Part shown: positions 12,977 through 25,499 of the stretch, piece by piece | How the letters are laid out: every line of letters begins with the position of its first letter | How positions within the stretch are numbered: the stretch's first letter is position 1 | Assembly (NCBI GenBank): GCA_003255025.1 | Contig: QANY01005731.1 | Location: 927,621 to 991,620, forward strand | DNA length: 64,000 nt | Direction: 5' to 3' | Source of the DNA: Datisca glomerata | Taxonomy: Eukaryota > Streptophyta > Magnoliopsida > Cucurbitales > Datiscaceae | Program-made: the position numbers and the translations under genes | The notes under the pieces: model-generated | Database searches by the model: none | The model's input: only the letters and a program-made list of their open reading frames with translations | Told to the model about the DNA's origin: nothing

Positions 12977-15236
12977 CACAGCGTCTGTATCCTATCATGC
13001 AGAGAGAAAGAACGTAAGCTGCAAAAGCATGAGCCGATGTAGACGATAATTGGAGAATATTCGACGGCAGAGTGTAGGGTTTTTGTAGGGTTTTTAGGGG
13101 TTTAAGGTGCCAGTGTGTTCGTATGCTTGATTTGAGCAAACATAGCCTTTATTTTCTTTTGCAAGAGCAAACAGAGACCTTGATTGAAACATGAAATCTA
13201 TTTCAAAATGGCATTTCGAGAGAATAATTCTGATATTCTTATAATTAAATCTTTGCGGAAGTTTGAAATATCTTAACAGAAAAAGAAGCTCCATGCAAAA
13301 ATGCAATTAAAAGGAAAGAAAATGCAATAAAGGGGAAAGCAAGAAAAATCTAGGTAACATTTCAAAGAATATTATCAAGTCATGTAATGAATACAACTAA
13401 CCAAGTAACTAAATATAAAAAAAAAACAAAACATATTGTCAGCATATACATACTCAGGAAGAGAAGAACAGCTTCTAAAGGATATAGATGAAATGGATTA
13501 ACTAAGATTAATTGAAGATGTGAAGAAGAAGGAGAAGGCGGAAAGAGCTGAATTACCTGTCAAACGATACTATTAGAAGGAGTGGGCGAATCCTTCAGTG
13601 AAAACCTCCTTGAGTTACCTTTCTGCTCTCAGAATCCTTGAAATACCGAAATTCGGATGACAATTCCAACTGGTTGAAGAAAGATGAACCACATACAGAT
13701 TCCCTTTTGCTTTATTAGTCCAAGTAAATAACGCTTTCCCGCTTCACTTATCAGTGCTTCAGATTCAACCGAAGATCCTCCAAGAAATGTATGAAGGTGG
13801 GCACGAACACGAACAGAGGTGAGAGGGGGAGAGAGATGCGATGCTGGCTTTCACCCAGGCTGTGGCTGCTTTGGGGTGTAGTGTACGTGTAGGGGTTTTC
13901 GAGGGTTTAACACTGCCTCAAAGTTTTCTTAGAAAAAATGACCCGCAAAGACGAAGGTGGGTTCTGTAATTTTAACACCACTTTTTTTATTTAGATTCTA
14001 ACCCTTTTGGGTATAAAGAGCGAATTGTCTCATTTATACATCTTTTTTGTAATTTTCAATAATGACCCCTTCGCACCTTTTTTTGTCAAAATATTAGAGA
14101 GATTTAAATTATTAGGAATCATTTAATATGTTAAATTTATAATACTAATTGATTTCGTGACAATCGAATTAATCCTAAGACATGATTAATATATTTAATT
14201 TTCTATAATAATCTATAAAAAAAATTTATGACTACTATATTTATTACAACTACAAGTATAATTTCTCAATACGTGTGTAAAATTACTTTGAATGTAATTC
14301 AATTTCCTCATCAGCATTGAGTTATCAGTAAATCTAGATTACTTCCCTTTTTGGAGTTGCCTCCTCAGACGGTATATTAAAATCACCTGCAAACTAAGAT
14401 TGTCGCCTAATTTAAACATAAATCAAATAAAAAATATAATTCAATTAGAAGAGAATTATAATTTTAGATCAACCTATCAAACTACTTAAGAACAATCTCC
14501 TTAGGCCTAACCTTTTCGTACATAGCATAGACAAAAATAACAGTCATCCTACTATACCCATAGTACTAGAACCATCATCCTAAAATCATTCCTGCAGGCT
14601 GGCAATGTCATACCCACAATCTTGCATCAAGATCTCGTTCATAACAAAGCATTCCCCACACCTCTTATTCATTTTACATCACAATTCAAAGAAGTTCAGT
14701 TCGTTGTCGGATCCTGAAATCTTCTGTGTGCCAAACGCCACCCAGAGCTGCATGGCACATGATTATTATGTGCATATTTTATTACTTTTATTGACAATTA
14801 CAAGCATTTACATATGAACTAACAATATTTGATTACTGTAGAGATTATGCAGCTAACAAGCATCAAAGGATAAGTGTTCTAACTATTCTAATTATCAGTC
14901 ACAATCTTAGAGATGATATGATCAACATTTTCTAGTCTTTTTTATCAAGATTTTGCTCAGTCATCAGCTTCGATTTTTCAATTCCCTCTACTCCAGCTTC
15001 TCTTGCAATGGCGAATAATCATCAACTTCATCAGCAGATTAATTTATACAAGCTTTAACAGGACCTGCTGGATCAGTTGATGTATATGTGAAGCTTTGGA
15101 CTTCATTGCCACTAAAAGCAGAATGCATCAACTCTAGAGTTCACTATGCTAACCATAAACAAAGAAGACAATCAGAAATATGATTCTAAAATGACGATTT
15201 GCATTAAATCATGACTTCTCATACTGTAGTTGGTCC
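12977..15236. other. Intergenic region, ERG 5' side to AAH 3' side
   Basis: Bases 12977-13900 contain the ERG 5' UTR and promoter. The more GC-balanced stretch at 13560-13900 could be an upstream non-coding exon, but I could not prove one. Bases 13960-14500 are AT-rich with nothing recognised. Bases 14580-15236 probably hold the AAH 3' UTR. No conserved protein or transposon end was found. Confidence 0.5.
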
Positions 15237-18200
15237 TCAAACCTTACGATTCAGTTGGGTTTTTAGAAATTCCAAGATTGCTATACCAGCTGCCCAAATA
15301 TCATCATCCAGTACATGTTCTTCAGGAGAGTGGCTCACGCCTCCGCGACAACGGACAAACAACATTCCAATCTGCTTTTTTTATAATTAATAATATATTA
15401 ATTTCGAAGACTATTTACAAGGGAATTACAAAAAGCCAAAGGGCATGAATAAAGCAACTTGAAGAAAGCAAGCTAGCAAAGAAAAACCAAACCCCCTGTA
15501 CGGCAAAAAACTCACCTAATATGCAACTCATAAAAAATCTCAGGAGCTAAGTCCCATCTATGTTGCAGGCTTCTATTAACTAAAAAATCTATTTCATTTC
15601 TCCTAAAACAAAATCTAACCCTATAATAGTGTTTGAAACAGTAAGAATGACACTATTTGCTGAACAATATTTACCCACAAACTCTGGAGTTTCACTCCTT
15701 TCCCACAAAATATATAACAGAAGTGAAAATCGACTTTATATGTCTAGACCTGAGATTTCTCCCCTTACATTCTTGAAAACGTTTATTATAATGTTGGAGG
15801 GTATTAGATCATTTGAGTTGTATAAGTCGAGAACAGACCTTAGTCAAATGAGACATGGCCATTGCATCATGTCCTGCGCCACTCATTAGCAGTGGTACTT
15901 CATCAGGAATCTCATCCACCAGCTTCTCCAAGGCGGAGTGAGCTGCAGATTTTAGCTGGGCACTCAACTCAGAATCACAAATCACTGCATTGGCATCATG
16001 CTGTAGTAATCACCCCCCCCNNNNNNNNNNNNNNNCCCCCCCCCCCCCCCCAAAAAAAAAAAAAATTAAGATATCGGTAATGCTGATAATTCGGAAGTAA
16101 ATAATGAAATGCAAGAAAACACACCTTACGTTCAATAAGACATGAAACAGATCGACTCTCACATATTTTATACATTTGATTAGATAACTCGTATAATACA
16201 GCTTCACGTCCCATGTCATCAATTGCGCGTAAATCGACAGTAAATGTCACCTGCAACCCAACAGTTAATTTTTGTTTTAGATATTTCCAGCGCGAGATAC
16301 CATTAAGATCACAATATCAAAAGATAAATTTCTTGCCTTCCCGGGAATAACATTACTTGCACTAGGCCAAGTTGATATTTCTCCAACAGTGCAGACAAGG
16401 GAAGTGGAAAGTGACTCCAATGTGGAATCGTTACAATGGCCATCAAATGATAGAAAATCCTCTGGACGTTTACATAGCCTTTCCATCATTACAATCAATT
16501 CAGATGCAGCAGCTAAGGCATCCTGACGCAAAGACATTGGAACTGTTCCAGCATGACCTTGTGAACCTCTCACAGTCACCTGCAACATTTGTGCGAGCAG
16601 GATTACTATGTCAAAAATATGTTAGATTTAGACTCAAATATATCCTATGCAATTTGTTTTTCCATTCAATTCCATCTTAGATACACTTTTTTTACAGTCA
16701 TAGGGTTGGAACATTTCCAAACCAAATTGACTTCTATTTCATCTCAGAATGAAAATATGGAATACCTAAAACCAATACAATTAACACGCTAGCTTCCTTC
16801 CTTAGCAAAAAATATTTTTTTCTTAATATCAGGACATCTTTCATAGAAGGTTGAATTGGTATAGATCTTGAGATCATCAAGACAGGCTTCAAACTCTCTC
16901 TGTAAGACTCATCCTTAAGCTAGGGTAAGAGAGTAACCAGCTTACGGAGCCAAGATGAATCAATTTTATAGATGTACCAGGTAGGACGTGTCCCAAATGC
17001 TCTCAATCTAGTGTAAGTCATTTCCACGCTCGTGATCCTAACTCTCCTAGCCACGTCATCAAACATGTGGAACCACTTTCACAGTGGCATCAATTTTTTT
17101 GGGAATAGAAAAAGGAACAGGACGTGAAGTCCTCAAGAATTAAGGACACTGATTATTGATAGTTGGCATCTTATACACACTAAGTAAAGCCAGTGAACAA
17201 AATGGCATGGACTCAACGAGGTATTACAGAAGGTCCCTAATCAGCACTGAAGTGTGTAAAGAATCCTTTTACACTAGTTGATTTGAAACAATGATTTATT
17301 TATGAATGCAGCTAAACCACCGACTAAATATTAAAGTAATGAATAAAATGCATGAATTTTTGGTGCAGTTTATTTTCCTTGTCTAACTTTCTTTCGCTTG
17401 AATGATCTGTCTTATATTCTGTTTCTTCTTTTTTCCAAACGTGAGTATACTAAACAGTACTTTATGTGAAATTAGACATGTGCCAACCATGGACTAAACG
17501 TGGATTGAAGCAACAAGCATTAAAGTCTTCAATGTGTTCGTTTCCATTTAGGTGTAATGTTTCACTAGTGAGCTTTTTCTTCCTTGAAGTCTAGGACGTA
17601 CTCAATTGGATAACAAATTTTGAACTTCGAATATGGAAATTTGCCTCTTGTTCAAAAGAATGTCACATAAGACCTAGACATGCATGTTAAAGAAAGTAAA
17701 ATACCTTTAGTCGTGTCTGTCCAGCTATGCCTTTAACAACCCCAAGGGGAAAACCAACCCATTCAAGTACAGGTCCTTGTTCAATATGGACCTGCAGAAC
17801 AAAAACAAGACGGAAGTAAACCCTCCCTCATTACACTTCTAATTTTAATTAGCTGGTATCTCTGAGTTTGACAGGGCAATACATGCGTTTTACAGGAAAT
17901 CGTATACAATACCTCAACATAGGCCCAAACAGACTTTGGGTCATACTTAAGCTTCAACATGTGCTCCCCTGTAATTTCTATGTTATTCTCCCGAAGAACA
18001 TGTTGCACTGTCATGCCTCTGGTTATGGGTTAAACTTAATTATATACATGCATGATGAATAATATAACTAATATTCTAACTCTTTGAGTTGCACAATGAA
18101 ACCTTTTATCAGATATCTGCAATGCTGAGACTGGTAAAATACTGGCAACGGCAGCACTTCCCAAGAAAGTTGATTGAAACCTCACACCCTCCTCATCACT

Positions 18201-20976
18201 AAAAGCAATGACCTGCAAAATAGTCAAAACATTAAAGCAAAAATTTCATACTTAAGGTCCCTTCAAGTGCAATTATAGTATATACATAAGGCTGCTGCAG
18301 GAAAACAATCAATACTAATAATGATTATCACATACAACAGAATTTGCAACTTAAAATTGGAGGAGCAATCCACTCATATGGCTCATTGCTAATTTTATGC
18401 AAATTACTTGTGCCGTGCCATCGGATCCGATAGCAACAGTTATCAAGCCTTTTCGCCACACTTGAAGATAAGAAGGATCCAACTGATTCACTTGCGAATA
18501 TATCAGAGTTTAGCATCTTTGGAATCAACTCAATCTGTAATAACCCTGTTGGCTTTTGGTTTAGGAATCCAAAACTTATGCTTTGGATAGCAACAGTTAA
18601 ATTACACGTGCGGTGCACGTAATATGTACGGTTTTATTTTATCTGTTTTTTCGTAGACATTACTTGTTCATATAAAAACTTGGAATAAAATATATTTATT
18701 AGTAGATAAAATTAGAAAACTACAATTATAACTTTTATGCTTTTCATAAGTTTTACTTATCAAAATATTTTTAATTAAGTTAATTATGCTAGAAGAACAT
18801 CATCTATACATTTTTTAGTTTGATTTTTTTAATATGTTACTTCTTTGATCTCTATGTGATAAATGAACTAAAAACATGTTTTATTCTTTTATTGATTGAA
18901 TGAGTTTTTCTAATATATATCTTAATGACAAAATAACTTAATATGTTCTCATGTCTAAAAATAAATTTCAAATTAGAAACGATAAAAAAATGAAAAGTTT
19001 GCAAGTTTGCTCAAGAGATACATCATTTGGTGAAATAAGAAAAGAAGAAAAATTGACAATTAATTATGCACCATTAATAGTCTCAAGGGGCAATTTTGAA
19101 ATTGTAAAATAAGGAGTGGACAGAATGATCTAAAAATTATTCTCCTTCTCATCTCACTTTTAATATATTAAAGAAAATGTCTCTCTAGTAACTAAGGGGA
19201 AAGAGGTCTTCATCTCTTTTGACAGAATATCTACCAAAGTTGAATAATTTCTGAAGACTTTGTCTTGTAGGAAATATTTTCTTCTTTTCTTGGTGAAGGT
19301 GTGTTCTAGGATATATAAAATGAATGAAAACACCCTCTAGAATGAATGGCAAATAATGCAAATCCATGACATAAAAGAATCTAAAATTACCACGGCTGGA
19401 CTCACATGTGCTAGGTATCAATAGACAATATCGCGTAAGTACTTCACTGACCTCAATTGGCCGCCTTAGTCTTTCTAAGTTCCCATTCAATTTTAAAACT
19501 TTTAGAGCAGCTATTGCAGATATGATGCCTAGTGAGCCATCGAATATCCCAGCATCAACAACAGTGTCCTATATGAAAAAAGAATCACTGTTAACCATTC
19601 ATATCAAGGTAGAAGTGCACAACCCCGCCATTATCAATCGAATAGGAAGGGTAGAACTCAAGAAGAATCACCAAATGAGAACCAAGCAAGAGGGCTTCGG
19701 CAGTGGCATTGCTTCCCTCAACTCGGCCATGGACATTTCCCATGCAATCAACCCACCTGGAAATGAAGAAAAGCGTGAGTTAAAAGCTTCTGAAATCAAC
19801 GTCAAGAGTTTTGAAATTGTTGAAGCTAACGTTCTCAAGTCAGCATCCTCCATCCATTCACGAAGAAGATTTGATGCCTTCACAGCGGCTGGGCTCATGA
19901 ATGTCCTCTCCAGGTAGGCAGCATTATCACTTACCTGTCAACTACAAAAAACGTTACTAAAATCTAAGGATGACCAATTTGACTATCATCAAGTGCATTA
20001 CAAGCAATAGGGGAAAAGTCAGTGTCGCAAGTTTATCATGCAAGTTAAACAAGAAAAAATCTCCTCTTAGACACTAATTTAGTGAGCAAACATACGTTCT
20101 GGCTTTGAACAGACTTCAGCTAATTACAAGTTCCCTGATCTTCTTGCACACTCATTATTTGATTATAAAGGAGACAAACATAATTTAAAGTCAAATTATC
20201 AATAAATAAAAAGAAAGAACACAGCACGAGTCATCATAAATAAACAATGCAACTATAACGATGGAAATTTTCCAAGCATCGGCTAAAATTGAAGGTGGTC
20301 AAAATTCAAACTGAGCAACATATATATTTAACTCTTTTTGAAAGTATCAAACTATTGAAACCAAAATTAAAGAACCAGATCTTTTTCAACAAGACCCATA
20401 TAGGCTGACTCAAAATTGATTTTGAAGAATAAAATAAAATTGAAAATGGGTCTGATACCTTTCCAAGCTCATAAAGTCTCGCTACAGCTTCATCCCTCAG
20501 CACTTCTGGATACAAATCAGCACTTCTGTTTCTGACATCACCTAACAACCTCCATTATCATTCTACTCAGCTTTTGAATATTCAATTTCACTCATCCCAA
20601 CTATCAGTTTACAATTAACAGATTGGAAAAATTATTAATATCATTATCATCAGTCATCGCCATTCCCATCAGAATATCAATAAGAGTGATAATGACAAGA
20701 TTAAGAAACTCCGTCTTATCATCGGAAAGAGACCGATTAGATTTCTTAAAATATTTTGCCGAAGTTTAAGTCAAAGAAAGAGAAAGAAACGAAATAAGAA
20801 GTAGACGTACCGGTTAATATAGCCGTATAATGAGAAGAAGAAGACGGTGACAAAAGAGAAAGCAGTAAGCAACAAAAGATGGAAAAAGACGAATGATAGC
20901 CCATGAAAATATTAACACCGGAGCTTCTCACAAACAGTGATACACGGGATTTTGTACGAGGGATAGGCATGGCCAT
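15237..20976 (-). CDS. AAH: Allantoate deiminase (allantoate amidohydrolase), 12 exons, complete
   Basis: AAH is a manganese-dependent M20-family amidohydrolase. It converts allantoate to ureidoglycine plus CO2 and ammonia in the ER during purine-nitrogen recycling. Exons: 20811-20976, 20459-20541, 19831-19934, 19672-19756, 19452-19568, 18103-18212, 17913-18018, 17705-17791, 16337-16579, 16125-16250, 15839-16000 and 15237-15371. They total 1524 bp, or 507 codons plus TGA. Expected metal and active-site residues are in place: GSH at 143-145, FDG at 155-157, SDEEG at 190-194, HIEQG at 259-263, QGHAGTVPM at 293-301, GAGHDAM at 450-456 and SHSPEEH at 476-482. A hydrophobic segment at about 31-43 fits a signal sequence. 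Met25 is an alternative start that would place it at the usual position. Exon 9 ends AAG|GCAAGA, a GC donor. The related ureidoglycolate amidohydrolase is less likely because the N-terminal region (LYPEVLRDEAVARLYELG) is AAH-like. Confidence 0.9.
16013..16065. other. Assembly gap of 15 N between homopolymers
   Basis: Fifteen N (16021-16035) are flanked by poly-C on both sides and then poly-A (16053 onward). The gap lies in AAH intron 10 and does not touch an exon. Its true length is unknown. Confidence 0.98.
18213..19451 (-). other. Long AAH intron 5 with a 14-bp direct repeat
   Basis: At 1239 bp this is one of the two longest AAH introns. The 14-mer GATAGCAACAGTTA occurs at 18429-18442 and again at 18586-18599, enclosing 143 bp. 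No terminal inverted repeats or poly-A tail accompany it. The rest (18620-19180) is AT-rich and I recognise nothing in it. Confidence 0.7.
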
Positions 20977-23168
20977 GGGTGCTCAGAGCTTGAGAGAGAC
21001 AGAGAGAGGAAGCCACGGACTCAAAAATGTAATGACAGAGTAGAGTTGTGTGGCTGTTGAAGAAGAATCGTTTTCCACTTGGCTATGTGGGGATGATGGC
21101 TGCTAGTGCATTGCATTTGCAGGGTCGTTTATTCGTGGCTCCCACGCTACGTGGCAGCATTAGCGTAGCTGGTCATTTCTGATTCTGAATCTTGAAAAAT
21201 TAGAAGCCGTGCCGTTACTTACATTTCAAATCAGATAAAGTTTATAATCAGTCTCTTTAGGATGAATAATGAAATGATTAAAAATTAAAATCTAGAATCA
21301 GATTAGTGCGTTTATTAATCGTTAAGAATCAAAATTATGAATTAAATTATTGAGAATGATCGTTTGTCTTTACTAAATTAAAGTATAAGACATTACTAAA
21401 ATGTCATTCAAAATAAGTATTATTTTCTTTAATTAAAATTTTTGAGGGCATAATGGACTTACACAATCTATTCTAAATAAATGATAAATGTGAAATCACA
21501 TTACCACGTATATGCTAAAAACTTCATTTCATACAATTAATTAAATCAATTCTAATCAATGGTTGTGGGACCCACTCAAAATCAAATTCTGAAGTCGTAG
21601 TTAACAATTAAAATGATAAATTAGAATCAGATTATGCTGAATTCATTTTTACGGGGATCAAGTAAACGTGTCATTATTGGATGAGAGAACTTGAGAGAAG
21701 AGAGAAAGAGATATGAGATATAAATAAAAAAAATAAAAAAATCGCTCTCCTCTCTCATCTCTATTTCTCTTACTTTTAGATATTGGACCCGGTGAAGGAA
21801 AGCTTTACGAGAGAATGGAGGAAAAGATTTCAAGTATGTCTATTTTGATTGAGATCTTTGAAGATTATTTCGTATTACAGTTTGATGAAGGAATTTTAGA
21901 ACACTCTTGGGATGATGCACCGGGTGCCGTAACTAACCGATTTGTTTTAGAAACATGTGTACAAGTTGGAAATGAGTGACTGATTTTGCTTGTGAGTTGA
22001 AATTAACCGTGAGGTAACTCAACTAAATGGAGTGTATGTATGCATCATCCGCATTTGCCATAAAATTTGTATTTTTGTAAAAAGAAAAAGAAAAGAAGCG
22101 ATCAACAACTTTAATTATTTAGATTATTTAAAGAATTAGATGAGTGTTTCAATAAGTGGTGTCAATCAAATAATCAGGTTTTAAAAAAATTATAAAAAAA
22201 AAGAAAACAGAGCATAATGATCAGAATTATTATAATATAATAATTCTGGTCGGTTGAGATTGTTAATCGTGTAATTAGAGAGTGAAGAACATGTTTAAGC
22301 ATCAACTTCAAGTGTAAATGTAATCTGAGTCACGGGCATTCCCAACTGTTATTTTATTTCTTTTCAACTTTTTGGATAATAGATACAAATTCAAGAAAAA
22401 TAGTAACAGTATGATCAAGATACAAGTATTACCAGATTTTTCATGACGGTACACAATCAATTAATCGTAATAAATCAAGTAACGCTCGTTTAATAATAGA
22501 ATGATGAAAAGAGTAAATATTATTATAATGGTTAAACCGTGAACCGTCATGCTGAAGTCAATAACAACCGTATGGACGGCCACATTCATGATCAAATATT
22601 AAAAAATGTAACAGTTATATCATCAATCGTCCATGCGTCTGAACTAAAACTTATCTTTACAAGACAACATACCACACAAATTTTGCTTCCTGGCATTGCA
22701 GGCCCTTTGGAAATCCCGTTTGGAAACCCCGCAGCTCCGGCTGTCTCCATTTGTTGCAAACCACTGTCATTTTTTTAAGCCACAAACAACGTCCTGAAAA
22801 ATCAGCACATTTTTAGGCATACACGACAGGCGAGTATCAACATTAAATTTTCGTTGAAGACAGAGATTAACTGTCGTCAAAAATGGTTTTTATCATTGAT
22901 GTCTACTTAACAAGAGTGATTGTAAGGAGCGGAATCAATATCATTTTCTAAGAGATATCGAAAAGACATACATAATTTTAGTGGTATATATAAATATATA
23001 AATGTAAGTTCTATATAAAAAGCTATGTAAAAATATATAAAAATATAAATAGGGTTTCAGTAATTATGCTTTTAACTTTATAACACGTAAGAGTTCGTTA
23101 AATTAAAAATCATTCATGGAATTAAATATTATTTAAGAAAATAATCATTGATTTGTTTTCTTAACATT
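20977..23168. other. Intergenic region upstream of AAH
   Basis: Bases 20977-21180 carry the presumed AAH 5' UTR and promoter, with a CT/GA-rich stretch at 20991-21010. From 21190 the DNA is AT-rich with short scattered ORFs that match no family I know. A decayed MITE is possible around 21190-21650, where GATTCTGAAT- and TTAGAATCAGATT-like motifs recur, but I could not define its ends. Confidence 0.5.
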
Positions 23169-23173
23169 TATAT

Positions 23174-23885
23174 TGTTGGAGAAAATGGTAGTTTAACAAC
23201 GTTAAACTCATCTAATGGTACACATACTCTTATATTAGTGAGATCGAGTGCAAACACGTTATATATCTTATGAGAAGTAATGTGAGGTGATGTGTTGTCA
23301 AAACCGTTAGGTAATGAATGAGAAAATTATCTCAAAATTATTCACTTGAATAAATAAGAAATTTGAACGAGAGGTTATCCCGCCACCGCTTGTCAGCTCG
23401 ACATGATACGATACGGTACGACGTTGATCTTGAAGTTTTGAAAAATTTCTTATATTTTTTGGAAAAACATGATGTTTAGCTTATACCTCTTCAACTATTG
23501 CATCTCTTCATAACATTTCCAAAAGCAACCAAATGTTGGTTCGAATGCCCTCTAACCAACCGATATATAGTGGTTACTTGTTGCAAAAATAAACACAACA
23601 TATTCTTCCTACATATTGTCATACTATCTCTTACATTTGAGTTTGTTGTGTACGATTACAAGATAAAATTGCGTTCGTCAGTTCCTATCGATTGGAGTGT
23701 TACTTCTATAGGAATGAAAGTTCCGTCTTATCTTGGGAGACGATTGCTTAACACATTGAGCACTTGTGATAGGATAAATTCATCTTAAGTAGACAGTTTT
23801 CACAGTGAATTCAATAATCATTATATTTGACTAATTATAAAATCTGTGAGTTTTTATTTCTCGTTATGCATGTTGGTTATTAACA
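23174..23885 (+). repeat. copia-1 5' LTR (712 bp)
   Basis: It is TG...CA bounded and aligns along its length with 29570-30264. A TATATAG motif near 23564 is also present in the 3' copy and is the likely promoter. Confidence 0.92.
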
Positions 23886-24557
23886 ATTTTAAGACGAATT
23901 TTACAATAAATCTGCATACAATATCTATCGGCTTAAATTCCATCCTGTAATTTTAATTTAGAGCTTTGAAATTGTTTATAATTGTGATTTGCATGTGAAT
24001 TGTACTATGTATGTTGGTTTAATTTTCCACGACAGTATATTCTCTCTTCGTAATTTTGCACCCGCGCAGATTTTCAGATCAATTTATTTGGTTTCCATTA
24101 TTTATCTTTTTATAGTTATTCTCTTTACTGCTTGAATTAGTTATATATTATAATATTTGGGAAAAAATTTCGTTTTTTTTCCCTGTTTTCTGTATTAAGT
24201 GGTTTACACAATTTTGTTGCTTTGTTTTTACACTTCCAATTGTACAGCACTGAGTTCTATTTTAATTGGTTGGATTTGCTGCTTTCATTTTGTGTCCGCA
24301 CTGTTTGACATATTTTCGAATTTTTATATTGTTTTGATTATTCTGTTGCATCTGTTGGGCTTGATTAGTTATATTTGCACTATTATATTTCTTAACTGTT
24401 TTGAATATTCAATCATACAGCATGTTGAGTTTTATAAATTTGACACTGTTTCTCAGCTTATTGTTTGTAAGCATAAGGTAATTAAGTTTAGAGTTCTCTG
24501 ATTTGCTTGGTTTCATATATTATTCTAAAAATATTTTATTCTGTTTTCGTAATAAAA

Positions 24558-25482
24558 ATGACTACGTTTAGCAATCTTATCTCTGTCACTATTATTGGTG
24601 TAAATCATGAGAAAAAATTAGAAAAATTCAGTGGTGTAGATTTTAAACGATGGCAACAAAAAATGTTATTTTATCTCACCACTTTGAATTTGACTAAGTT
24701 TCTCACTAAAGAGGCTCATGCACTTAAAGAAAAATAAACTAACAAAGAGAAAATTGCTACTGTGGATGCTTGAAAGCATTCAGACTTTCTCTGTAAAAAT
24801 TATATACTCAACGGACTTGTTAATACACTATATAATGTCTACAGTGCGGTAAAGTCGGCGAAAGAACTTTGGGAGCTTTGGACAAGAAGTATAAAGTCGA
24901 AGATGCCAGTGTAAAGAAATATATTGTCGGTCAATTTTTAGAATACAACATGATCTATTTAAAGACTGTAATTAGCCAAGTTCACAAGCTTCAAGTCATC
25001 TTGCATGAGATACATGCTAAGACTATGTCTCTTAGCGAATCCTTTCAAATAGCAACGATAATTGAAAAATTACCGCCATCTTGGAAGATTTCAAAAATTA
25101 TCTCAAGCACAAATGTAAAGAAATGAATCTTGAAAAGCTAATAGTCCGTTTGAGGATTGAAGAAGATAATCGAAAGTCTGAAAATAAAAGTGGGAGCCTC
25201 TTTATGGTATCAAATGTCAATATAGTGGAGGATGGACAAAGACTGAACAAAAAAAGAAAGATTTCGAATGTTAGTCCAAGTCAAGGACACAACAATGGAA
25301 AGAAGTTCAAAGACAAGTGCTACAACTATGAAAGACAAGGACACCGCTTGAAGGAGTGTCGAAAGCTTAAAAACATCAAAAAAAGAATGCTTAAGTCAAC
25401 ATCATTGAAATTGACAATATTTCAAATGGCGTATCCGGCATCGACCTTTCTGATATGGTTTCTGAACACAATCTTGTTGTAA
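24558..25482 (+). pseudogene. copia-1 gag, broken
   Basis: The N-terminal part has the copia Gag signature (LEKFSGVDFKRWQQKM) followed by the UBN2-type capsid region. There is a stop at 24735, further stops before 24800, and a frameshift near 24860-24870 and again near 25100. The zinc knuckle near 25319-25360 reads CYNYERQGHRLKEC. The second Cys of the CX2CX4HX4C motif is Tyr, so the knuckle is also damaged. Confidence 0.85.
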
Positions 25483-25499
25483 ATACTAAGGAATAATAA

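Noticed and set aside
22539..22778. 79-codon plus-strand ORF upstream of copia-1
   Set aside because: No family resemblance, no splice or promoter context, and surrounded by AT-rich non-coding DNA.
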